From positions 3,498,228-3,562,227 of the forward strand of contig NW_024468914.1 of the NCBI RefSeq assembly GCF_011745365.1: DNA of 64,000 nt, given 5' to 3'. Origin of the DNA: Cryphonectria parasitica EP155 (lineage: Eukaryota > Ascomycota > Sordariomycetes > Diaporthales > Cryphonectriaceae). The notes under the pieces were generated by a model. The model was not told where the DNA came from. It saw only the letters and a list, made by a program, of their open reading frames with translations, and ran no database searches. Of the stretch, positions 21,279-31,262 are shown one piece after another (the first letter of the stretch is position 1; each line of letters opens with the position of its first letter). The translations under genes and the position numbers were made by a program.

Positions 21279-22097
21279 ATGTGCTTTCTCAAAGATGATC
21301 CTGATAACAGCGACTCTGGCGACCCTCCCAGACTGGCGCGCCAAAACCCCCGCCGGTCTCATCGACGAGACCGTCGCCCTTCTCTACACCGCAGCCCAAC
21401 TCCTCCAGACGTAGAATTGCAACCCTTGAGCAGCCAAGCGCAGCTCCGGCAGAACGGAGATCGTTCGGCATTGGCCACATCGCTCAACCAGTGGGACTAC
21501 ATGGTCCAGCCTCCTCCGCGAAACCCCTACGGTGCGCCTGGATCAAGCGGTTCATTCTACGAAGTTTTATACAGGCACTCTATAGTCACCAGGCTCAGGG
21601 TCCTCAAGAAAAGCACAGAGCTAGTTGTGGAATACATTAACCTCAGACAAGACCCGCGGCCGCCTGGTACGAGACCCTACGCCAGCCAGTTGCTGCTGGC
21701 CTTTTGGAACGACACGCTCTACCTGCGTGGCGACCGCCTCAGGAGGCTGCGATTCGCGGAGGTGACCGAGCCAAGCGCCAGGGAGATTCGAAAGCCCGTG
21801 TATCACATGATGAATGGCGGCAGTGTCAAGCATCCGCTACACGTCAACAACTGGTCCCAGGACCCACGCGAGCAGGATGCGTTCGAGATGGTTGAGAAGT
21901 CCAAGCTTGGAAAGATTGCTACTTACATGTTGGACGCCATTCGTGAGCAGGAAGGTGGGGAGATTGCCGTCGTGCGATTTGAATTTGACCCCACAGGTAA
22001 AGTCAAGTTCGACCTTGGTATTGTCTTTGGGCATCGTCCTATTCAGCCGGATGGCAATGAAATTGAGGCTTCGGTGGCGTCGTCATCGAGAGGATAA
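21279..22097 (+). CDS. Hypothetical protein, ORFan paralogue 2
   Basis: An intronless frame of 272 aa and the diverged tandem sister of the gene at 19811. The first roughly 75 residues are Arg/Pro/Ser-rich and probably disordered. The conserved core runs from about residue 80: FYEVLYRHSIVTRLR, VVEYINLRQDPRPPGTRPYA, LLLAFWNDTLYLRGDRLRRL and KPVYHMMNGG. The C-terminus GKVKFDLGIVFG corresponds to the acidic end of paralogue 1. No transmembrane, signal or catalytic signature is evident. Core identity between the two looks low (roughly a quarter by eye), so the duplication is old. Function is unknown; I do not assign one. Confidence 0.65.
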   Translation: MCFLKDDPDNSDSGDPPRLARQNPRRSHRRDRRPSLHRSPTPPDVELQPLSSQAQLRQNGDRSALATSLNQWDYMVQPPPRNPYGAPGSSGSFYEVLYRHSIVTRLRVLKKSTELVVEYINLRQDPRPPGTRPYASQLLLAFWNDTLYLRGDRLRRLRFAEVTEPSAREIRKPVYHMMNGGSVKHPLHVNNWSQDPREQDAFEMVEKSKLGKIATYMLDAIREQEGGEIAVVRFEFDPTGKVKFDLGIVFGHRPIQPDGNEIEASVASSSRG

Positions 22098-23009
22098 AGA
22101 AAGGTTGTGCATGACAAGCAAGAAAAAGGTGATTGAGACATTACTCGTTTCTAGTGGGCGTGTAGTGCAGGAGTATCTTGGCCCATAGATCATACAATCA
22201 CACTTCAATCCATCACTCCTAGAACCCAAGCGGGTATCGTCATGCTGACTTTACTTTGAACGTTGATTGATGAATTGGGAGTGTCCACCCCGAGGTTATG
22301 GAGGGCGTATATCATCTTCCGCCTACCACAGTGAGTGGAACGCAGCCTGCTTTATAGTGGCCCTCCCAACATTTCAAGCCTTTGGCCTTTTGGGAAACAC
22401 GCTTTCGGTTCCTTTTCTGACTGTTACATCACGCGGGAGAGTCGGCTGTATCGGTGTGCTTCCCATTCCGTACTCCCATCTTCCTACACCTTTTCTTGGA
22501 TACAGACTGAAGACGCTGATGATATAGTATAGGAAACCCTCATGAAAGGATTTGTTAGCTCCACCGACAGTGACCCTCACAAGTGCATCGGGTCAGCTCA
22601 CTTCCCGTCTACAAATACATATTAGGCTGTGAGGCTTTGTGTATGATGATGTGTGCTTAATAGCGTCGAGATGGCACCCAGCCAATCACGTACGACTTTA
22701 TACATACCGCATTGGGATATCTGAGCTACTAAATCCCTGTCAACCATAACATTTGACCCCGAGAAGCTGACATGAGAATGATCTTGATTTGTATCTTTTC
22801 CCTGTTGGGTTTACTCTCTATGCTGTTCGCAATAATAGGTAGAGAGCTCCTGGACTTCTCTACCTCCTTTATCTCCAGTTCTGATGAGAATATAATTGAT
22901 CCTTTCTGTCTGCTCACCCGTGACATTTTCATTCTCACATTCCCTTATGGTTAACACCCTCCACATCTTAATCAGCAACATTGCCGTCGCCCGAAAGAAC
23001 CATTCTACA
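22098..23009. other. Intergenic region upstream of the SDR gene
   Basis: No recognised gene. An open frame runs into the SDR from 22896, but its first 38 codons do not resemble SDR sequence and are treated as leader. Confidence 0.6.
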
Positions 23010-24151
23010 ATGCCTCGCTCCGAAGACCCTCGCAAGAGTTTCGACTGGGGCCAGTACTTCCCGCCCAAACCAACCTTCACCGACGCCTCGATCCCCTCCT
23101 CCCTCGCCGGCAAAGTCTACATCGTCACCGGTGCCAACAGCGGCATGGGCAACACCCTCGCAGGCGTGCTCTACGCGCGGGGCGCCAAAGTCTACGCCAC
23201 GTGCCGCACCACAGAGAGAGCCACACAAGCCATTGCAGAAATCAAGAAGGCCGAGGCCAGATCGCAGGCTAATGGCGGCGAGCTGGTGCCCCTGGTGCTG
23301 GACCTGGCGGACCTCAACAGCGTGCGGGAGGCGGCACAGACGTTCCTCGCCCGGGAAGGGCGGCTGCACATGCTGTGGAATAATGCTGGGGTGATGGCGA
23401 GTGGCGGCAAGGAAGAGGCCCCGGCGCGGACGGCACAGGGGATTGAGCTCGCTCTTGGGGTGAACTGTGTGGGAACTTTCCTGTTGACGCGGCTACTTAC
23501 GCCGGCACTGGCGACGGCGGCACGGGAGGCTTCCACAGTGGGCTCCGTACGGGTGGTGTGGTTGTCGTCGTTTGGGCTGGAACACTTCGCACCGAGGGGG
23601 AAAGGGGTGGATATGGACAATATCGACTACGAGCGCGAGACCAGGGGTGGGATCGACCGGTATGGGATCAGCAAGGCAGGGGACTGGCTGCTGGGTGTCG
23701 AGTATGGTCGGCGCCACGCGGGAGACGGGATCGTCAGTGTGGCCATCAACCCAGGTAATCTCCAGACAGGGCTGGCGAGGGATCAGGGCCTTGCGTTCAG
23801 GACGCTCGCTGGGCTGATCACGTATCCTCCCATGAATGGCGTGTACACCCAGCTGTTTGCAGCCTTCTCGCCGGATGTGAATGCTCAGGTGGACTGGACG
23901 AGAGACTGGAGTGAGTAGTATCTTCTTCCCTTGGTATCTTCAATATTGTCCCATAATATTCTTTGAGGCGTCACCAACGAGGCTGACTTTTTCCTCTCTC
24001 CCTGTGTGTGTTTATAGTCGTGCCCTGGGGCCGCATTGTCCGAGTACGTCCTGATCTTGTCGAGGCAGTCCTGCCGCGTGAACAGGGAGGGAACGGGAAT
24101 GCGCAGGCGTTTTGGGAATGGAATGAGAAGCAAATCAAGGATTATCTTTGA
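23010..24151 (+). CDS. Short-chain dehydrogenase/reductase (retinol-dehydrogenase-like)
   Basis: Two exons, 23010..23910 and 24018..24151, give 344 aa. The ATG at 23010 starts MPRSEDPRKSFDWGQYFPP, a common fungal SDR leader. The dinucleotide fold has TGANSGMG (residues 40-47) and the NNAG motif (124-127). The catalytic residues are Ser in WLSSFG and Tyr218/Lys222 in YGISK. NPGNLQTGL follows. The intron (GTGAGT...ATAG) restores DWIVPWGR, and the second exon adds a C-terminal tail (AFWEWNEKQIKDYL). Arg residues after the second strand (ATCRTTER) suggest NADP(H) preference. The substrate is unknown. It is tail-to-tail with the carboxylesterase, 128 nt apart. Confidence 0.93.
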
Positions 24152-24279
24152 GCTAGTTTCGTGTTGAAGTGAAGGAGGGCTATGTTTAGCAGTGAGACGG
24201 GCTACGTGATGGAAGCCAAGCTTGAACATGTCTTTGATGTGTGGGTAAAGCCGTAATAAGGTTCTGTTTCATACACTTA

Positions 24280-26474
24280 TTAATAACCGTACACCCCGCC
24301 CGTCTCGCCATTTGTAATGTCATAACCTCCACCACAAGCTTCGATGCTAGTACAGTTCTGATTCTTGGAAGCAATCATCATGTCCATCAGCCAGTTAATG
24401 CCCTCGGCCCTGTACGTGTCTGGCTCCACATAAAGCGTCTCGTTGATGGTAAACACATAGTTTTGCGGGTTAGGGAGCGTGTACCGAGGCCAGGTCGGCG
24501 TCGACGGGCTGATATCCTTGATGAGGGAGTTTGGATCGCCGCTGTTGACAAAGCCAATCCACATGGCTGTCATGGTGTTGGCCATATCGAGGAGTTTTTC
24601 GTAATTCGGGCCACCGATGGGCGGAACGGTGTAGCCACTTCCATCGAGGTCATAAAACGTCAAGGCCACCTCTGAGCCATGTGTGGCCCCTTGAAGGTCG
24701 GTGTACCCGTTAGGGACCACATTAAAGTGATACCGGTATACGCTGGAATTGAACGATGCCATGGCCAGGGTGGTCAAGCGAGTGGGCGCGTCCATGATAA
24801 TGTCGGAGCCCACAGCGCATCCTCGCTTGTCTGTACACAGGTCATGTCAGTTCTCTATGTGCTTTTCATACCACAGGACTCGATCAAGTTTGCTCAACGA
24901 ATAAAATCTCAAAGCTCACACTGATACCCGACGCTTGCCGGCGGTCGGCCAGCATACGTGGATGGAACTCCGATCTCTGGGATATCGGGATACAGCCAGC
25001 CAATCATGGACAAGCTTGTATTGTCAATAGTCAACATCTCGTCGACCAGATACTCGTTCAGATCCGTAGTTGTGTTAACACCCTTAGGGCCGACGGTCGT
25101 TCCCTCGTCAAAATTGGTACCAATCAGATAAGGCACTCTAGCAAACTTTCCTGACTGCAGGAGAACGCTGTTAGGCTCAGGAATGAAGTCTCCGTCCACC
25201 GCAAACATGTACTCGCGTGGAGCGTTAGATCCGAACGGATTGAGAGTGCTGTTGTCGAAAATATCAGCGAGCGTGGCGTTGGAGACTTCACGTAGACACT
25301 GGAGGCTGTCCGTAGCGTTACTACAGCCGGCGGCCTTGACGAAGCCGTCGTAGGTTGGCTGCCAAAGGGCCGTGTTGGCTGTCGGAGCATACCAGACCGG
25401 TGCACCACTCTCGGAAATGGCCCCGCTGAAGAGATTCCCGTGGTCACCTCCGTACGCCAGGAGTTGGAGGCCAACAGACTGGGCACCAGTGCTCTGGCCC
25501 TGGATCGTGACTCGGGAGGGATCACCGCCAAAGGCAGCGATATTCTCCTGGATCCACGCAAGCGCAAGCCGCATATCGCGTAGACCCAGATTGGTGTTGA
25601 GAGAGTCCTGGATCTCCTGGCTGTACATGAAGCCCCAAGGACCAAGCCTAGTAGCATGCATTTCTTGTCAACAGCCGCAACGAAGAGCGCAAAGATGGTT
25701 TGCCTGCAGGAAGGAAGGAGGTTTAGTCAGGATACAAACCTCGAGTTCACCTCAACTCCGATGATAGGAGAGCCGAGATAGGCAGAACGCTGGACAATCC
25801 CCGTTTGATTGAAGTCGGGCAGCCATCCGATTCCGCCATTGGAAAAGCCGCCTTGGGTGAAGAAGACCTTTTGTGCTTATAATTAGCAGAGGACAGCATT
25901 GCTTGTGGGAGAACGAGCTGCAGCTCATGGGGAAAGAAGACCTTACCAGTACAGGCAGGTTTTCAAGAGTGACATTAGACGGACGTATGACAGCTAGGTA
26001 TAAACAGTCCTCGGACATCTATGAAGTAGAGATCGTCAGGCAATGAAACGCTGGTTGGAGAACGATTGCTGGGGTTTCTCAGCTTGCATTCTGAGTCTCC
26101 TCAATGGAGCTGCCACCTCCTAAATTCATAAGGTTGTGTAAATCAGTGGTCTTGATCTTCCGAGTATACTCAAGTATTGCATGTAAACAAATGATGGGAC
26201 GTGATCACGCACCTGTCGTAATGCACTGCTTGGGATAGCTTGTAACCACCCTCTCGCCCTCCCAAGTAGTATTGAGACCCTGCGGTTGTCTGAATCTTAG
26301 ATCCCCTAGGGGTGGTTGGGCGTATGCAACACCATAGAAGTTATCCGTGTTGAGCACCGGGTCGTTGAAACCGACATACGTGCCATTCTTTACCGTAACG
26401 GTTGGAGCCGCCGCCACGTACGATACCGCCACGCAGTGAGCGACCAGAGCGAAAAGGCGATATCGAAGAGTCAT
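24280..26474 (-). CDS. Secreted type-B carboxylesterase/lipase
   Basis: Six exons, 26474..26213, 26119..26088, 26018..25947, 25867..25740, 25647..24920 and 24830..24280, give 590 aa with closing phases. The signal peptide is MTLRYRLFALVAHCVAVSYVAAA. Family motifs are FYGVAYAQPPLGDLRF, SEDCLYL, LGPWGFMYS, NLGLRDMRLALAWIQ, the nucleophile elbow GQSTGAQS, NFDEGT for the acidic residue and ATHGSEVALTF for the catalytic His. Intron 2 begins GCAAGC, a GC-AG intron; splicing there gives QNMSEDCLYL, which fits the family. Intron 4 uses a GTTTGT donor and rebuilds VNSRLGPWGF. There are several N-glycosylation sequons. It probably hydrolyses extracellular esters. The converging SDR may be unrelated. 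Confidence 0.92.
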
Positions 26475-27600
26475 TGTAGCAGGTAGGGCGTAGCTCGTTG
26501 ATGCTCACGGGCTAAAGGCTGACCGCTGGCAGGATTGTAACTCGTTGCGCACATCAGACGTGCCTCGCGTTGAGCAAATGATACGATCTTATTCTTTTAT
26601 ACTTGCACTGCTGCCCCACCCTGCATTTAGTAATGCTCGAACCACCCTGCTTTTTCTTATTATTTCTTCTTTTTTTTCCCCTTTTCATCCTTCCGGCAGT
26701 AGAAGTAGCAACCGTTTCGTTGGTACTTGTTCCCTCTGCACCAAGTCTAACGAACTCATATAGCAATTAAGGTTTAATAAAGTATCAACTCTGAACGTCT
26801 ACAAACCACCAGGACCTCCTTGAATCCTGTGATTGGTTTCCCCGCCTCGTTTTTAATGACTCGTCCCCACTTGCGGCTTTGTGTGTTGCCATGTCCGAGA
26901 GCAACCTACCTAATTCCGCAGGGCTCACCCGCTTTTCTCCAGGAGCACTGCAACCATATCTCGGTGCCCTCCACTGTCTCGGCCAAATATTCTTTTAAAT
27001 GCCAACGATACCCTCTTTTGCCAACATTGAACTGCAAGAGTATACGCAACAGATAAGACTTTCGTTTACAAAGAGGTGGGATCCTGGTCCTTGGTAATAA
27101 ATCTGACCACTTGATACACGAGTGCATCATTGAGAGTCTCTAGATCACAGAAAACCTTCACATATGCAATTCCCTCTCAACTCCGTTATCCTCCCTACTT
27201 GTCAATAGCCCAACAGCACTGATTTGATGATCGTGTCCGTCCTCGGCAGATCAGCCTTTCTAGTACTAACGCGAGGGCCTATGCTGGCTTTCAACTACTC
27301 ATTCCTTTCTTTCTAACCACATGTGACAAGTGGCGGTTGGCACCTTTCCTGGCTATTCGACGTCACAACTTGACGATCAGCGGATCCTCTCCCTTGACAT
27401 GCCTCCATCGATTTTTGTCGACTCCAGCAGGGACCAGCATCCCTTCAGCAAAAAATCCTACTTACGCATCAGCCGCTCTGACAGCTCCCATCATCCCGGC
27501 TCCCACGGCGTATTCCACACCACAACTTCGTGCTTGCTTGCCAGCATCCCCTCCTGCTGGCAGCCCGAGACATCATTCTGCAGCTCCTCTAGATCGACCC
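26475..27600. other. Intergenic region upstream of the carboxylesterase and the SDR relic
   Basis: It holds the carboxylesterase promoter and a T-rich stretch near 26650-26685. The part nearest 27600 may contain a more decayed N-terminal portion of the SDR pseudogene, but I cannot recognise a Rossmann motif there. Confidence 0.5.
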
Positions 27601-27611
27601 TGGTGGAGAGT

Positions 27612-28380
27612 AACGAGTCGATGATCACGGCCAACCTCACAAGCCAGCTCCTGTTGGCGCTGTTGTTGCTTTCCAAGCTCCGCGAGACAAGTATGCGGTT
27701 CTAGAGGTACTGGATATCGTGATCACGTTTACTGGGAGCCCGAACATCTAGCCCGTGAAGTTCGAAGAAAGAAATGCCCGCAATATACTGGAGGCGCTCA
27801 GCGAAGCCAAGGCGAAAATGATGGATAGGTAGGATACCCTAACCCGACCAACTTCCTCTTCCCAGCTGCATCAGCATGCTCTGCAGGTGTTTGTGCAAAA
27901 ATTGACCCGCTTAGATCATCGTAGGTACAATATCTCCGGGATGCTGCTCTCCTCCTGGCCATGCGCGAACTCGTGGCCGCTCTTAGCAAAGCCTGACAAG
28001 GCAGGCCACGTGGTCGCCTCGGTCCTGAATCCCGGCATCGTCTCACAGCTCTAGGAAATACCCGCAATCATGAAGGTCGGGACATTCATGGTGCAGCATG
28101 GAGAGCGTATCAAAAGACGGTGGGCCGCTCGACGATCGAGGAAATCAGGGCGCTCGTGCGTGCCGCGACTGGCGGGAGGGAGACGCATGGTCAGTATCTC
28201 AATGACTGCAAGGTCGGGAGGTACTTCGGAGCCCCTTAGTCCGAGGGAGGAATTGTTCATTATGTGTGTTCCTAAGAGTGTATGTTCGTGTAGGCTGCCG
28301 CCCTTTGTGAACAGCCCCGAGGGCATCGAGATGCAGAAGCGGGTCTGGAGGGAGCTGCTGTGGGAGCTGGGCTGGAGCAG
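27612..28380 (+). pseudogene. Decayed short-chain dehydrogenase/reductase
   Basis: Pieces of one SDR occur in order but in shifting frames. ESMITANLTSQLLLALLLLS is near 27615. VLEVLDIVITF and KFEERNARNILEAL are in another frame, with an in-frame TAG at 27749-27751. A still plausible intron (27829-27924) then joins MMDR to YNIS. LLLAMRELVAALSKA is out of frame with both flanks, implying two compensating indels (about 27938 and 27993). DKAGHVVASVLNPGIVS follows, then a TAG near 28052-28054. RSTIEEIRALVRAATGG and ETHGQYLNDCKVG come next, then FVNSPEGIEMQKRVWRELL. The order matches the C-terminal two thirds of fungal SDRs with the DCKV and KRVW motifs. Base composition is not obviously RIP-like. 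It is not a copy of the SDR at 23010. Confidence 0.8.
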
Positions 28381-30473
28381 GTCTAGCCTGGCATCACCAA
28401 GAATATCTAGTAGTAGTCTGCTCTGCCTGTCCGGAAATTCCAACAGGAACGGAAAGGCGGATGAGGTTTGTAGACGATAGCAGTCTGGAGAGTGGGCGTT
28501 GCAGGCATCACGAACGCGATCCGCACAAAATCATCATCCACCACCCATGGCAAGTATAATCAACGCTTGAGAAGATGGCAAGCCAGCAAGTTACGTCAGC
28601 GATGTATTACGTAGGAAGTACAGTGGGTACTATGGTAACCCCTGTACTTCTTCTTCCCGAAGAAGTGGTACGTACCTCAAGCTGCTCAGTTCTTTGTACA
28701 CACTACTCCTTTTCAAATTTTCACCTTAAGAGCAAATTCAGAAACTAAACGAACTTGAGTTTTGGAGTTTAAGTATGTTCAGTGGCTTATTTTCGTCACA
28801 ATCTCTCCAATTGGCTTCCAGCAGGGCTTTTCTTTCAGTTGACGGACGCCTTGCCATAACTACCTGCGATACAGCAGCACGTGATATGAACACGATACTA
28901 TTGCGGCTTCTGCAGCTAGGATACCCTGAACATATCATCCTGGATACGTCATTTCAGGGCAAGTGGTACGCTGCCTTCCACACAGGCTGGTAGTAGTAGT
29001 ACCATGTGGGCTGCCGGTGGCTTCGTACCATACCATCGCGGCTTCCTCCCATCGTGTGTCCCTCTTTCCGTCTTGTGTCGGCGGGTATGTGATGTGACCT
29101 TAACCTTGTCCTTGCAATGTTGATCTCTCCTCCTCCTTGCTTCTGATTTTTGAAATCCCCCCTCTTCTTCCTCCATCAATCAAGGTTTCTTCCAAAGAGG
29201 GCTTACCACCACCCCGGAATCCCCAATCCTACTCCCTTCTAGAGAAACATGCCCCGCCATTGAGCCCACTGGCTCGTCATGGCTACCTTAACCTTCTTTC
29301 CATGCTAACAATGGTCTTTCATTTGGTTTCGTTTCGTTGCTTTGCTCGCTGTATTCCTTTTTCTCTCTTCTCTTTTCCTTCTCTTGAGATTTATACCACA
29401 AACATCAAAGGGCCCTATAGCAACTCTACTACTTCTACTACTGCATTACAGCCTGCATCTCTTAGCTACAAAGTAATTGTTATCTTTCTTCTACAGCTAC
29501 CGCCAATCGTCATCCCCCACCATCAGATCCCGGCCCCCTCCCTGGATGGATGCGACGGTATAGGACAGGCTCTGTTCCCCCCCTGATAGGCCCCACCAGC
29601 TCACCCACCACCTGGCCCTGCACGCAGTCCTCCTCTTCACCGCCTGGCTGCTTCAACAACTTGTCATTACCAACTGTTCAGGGCTATCCTGCACCACCCA
29701 CAGCAGGAATCTAGCCCCCGACTGCAACCATCAGGTCATCATAGAGGAGAAGCAGAGCATCTCTGATCAGTACTGTGGGCTGGTACACATATACGCACAC
29801 ACAACAGGACAACCCCACGCTGCCGCATGTCACATCATCTCGTGCAGCTTTCCCGCCCCACCACCACGACCTAGAACAGTCCTTGACAAAGGGGAACAGC
29901 TCTGTGGCTCTCTGTCACTCTCTACGAGGTCGGCCCAGGGCAACCAGGGGTTCCTCCACCAGCAACAGGGGCAGGAAAACATTCCAAAGGCTTCGATTCT
30001 CTCTCGATTGCTACCCTATGACCCACTAGAAATTCATACACATCTCGGCTCCGCCTGCCTCTCCCCCACGGCCATACCCACTCCAGGTCTCCTTATTGCA
30101 GCTTTGCTGATACCACCCCTTGGCGTCCATTCGCCCATCAATCACAAGACGGAAGACTATAGAAAGCCTCGCCGTTGACCCCTGGAACGCACCCGTTATC
30201 CCTGGCCCTCAGCTCAAACAAGGACGACGAAGACGAGGAGGACAGCGAACACACCATCCTCCTCCTCCGCCTAGCTACTCTACTTCCTAGTGACAACCAA
30301 CGTTCAGCTCTACATCGAGCTCCTCCTTCAGCTTGATAGTCTTTCAGCTCTACGGCAAACGTAGTCCGCAAGAACGCACATACCTCGCATCTGTCCTCGT
30401 CGGGTGTTCAAAGAAGTCCACCAGCTCGTCTTGGGTTATCGAGATTGGTTACCCAGTAAAACACGAGGTCACG
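28381..30473. other. Intergenic region and long leader of the TPS2 gene
   Basis: No recognised gene. It contains overlapping inverted repeats (28615-28676) and, from about 29100, pyrimidine-rich DNA with small upstream open frames that probably forms the promoter and 5' leader of TPS2. AGGGG/CCCCT pentamers of STRE type occur at 29890-29894, 29946-29950 and 30116-30120. Confidence 0.55.
28615..28676. repeat. Overlapping inverted repeats (two alternative hairpins plus a 10-bp palindrome)
   Basis: Hairpin 1 pairs GAAGTACAG (28615-28623) and GGGT (28625-28628) with ACCC (28638-28641) and CTGTACTTC (28642-28650): a 13-bp stem, one bulged T and a 9-nt loop. Hairpin 2 pairs ACTTCTTC (28646-28653) with GAAGAAGT (28659-28666). 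Bases 28646-28650 are shared, so the two exclude each other. GGTACGTACC (28667-28676) follows. TTCCCGAA inside hairpin 2 also fits a heat-shock-element half pair. Confidence 0.75.
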
Positions 30474-31208
30474 ATGGCAGATCAACCAGGCTCGGGTTCA
30501 GGTCCCGGTCCAAGCCTAGGTCCAGGTCTAGGTCTAGACACAAATTCGGGCACAGTCAAGGGAGAAGTCGCCCCAGCCGGATCGGGACACATCAAGTTCT
30601 CCACTCCCGCCGCCCACTCGACCGCGCTTGACTCGAAGAAAACCCCCTCTGCCTACCAGAGACCGCCTCCCCTGGAGCGGAAAGTCACCGACTCCTCTCT
30701 CCCAGCTCACCTGAGAGAGGCCATCATCGACGTCCCCGTCACCCCAGGTATCGCCGCCAGGACCTACTCGCCAGAGTCCAGCAGAGACAGCATAGAAGAC
30801 GGCTCCGAGAGCCCAAGCTATTTCCAGTCAAGGCCTGCCGCCGAGGTCGCATCCCCACGACCCCTCCACGACCACCACGACCACGACGTCACTGTCACCA
30901 CCACCACCACCACCGACACCAATATGGCTGGCGATTCCCAACAGGGAGCCAATGTGGCGGCGCCTCTGTCTGGTCATGACATCCTGCGCCGCATGAGCAG
31001 GTCGAGCCGCGACAGACAGGTCTCGATCAGCGATATCCGCTCTGCATACCCTTCGCTCGCCCTGAGCGGTAACGTCATATCCGCAACTTTCAACATGCCA
31101 CACTCGTTGAGGTATCGTAAGGGCGCTGACTGGGTGAGTTGTACCATGGCGATGATGACGATAAGATGGAGACTTTGGTAGGATCATAGAAAAAGAGCAG
31201 AGAAAGGA

Positions 31209-31262
<54 letters not shown>

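Noticed and set aside
27330..27704. 124-aa plus-strand frame as a complete gene
   Set aside because: Only its end (ESMITANLTSQLLLALLLL) is SDR-like; it belongs to the pseudogene and the front is not protein-like.
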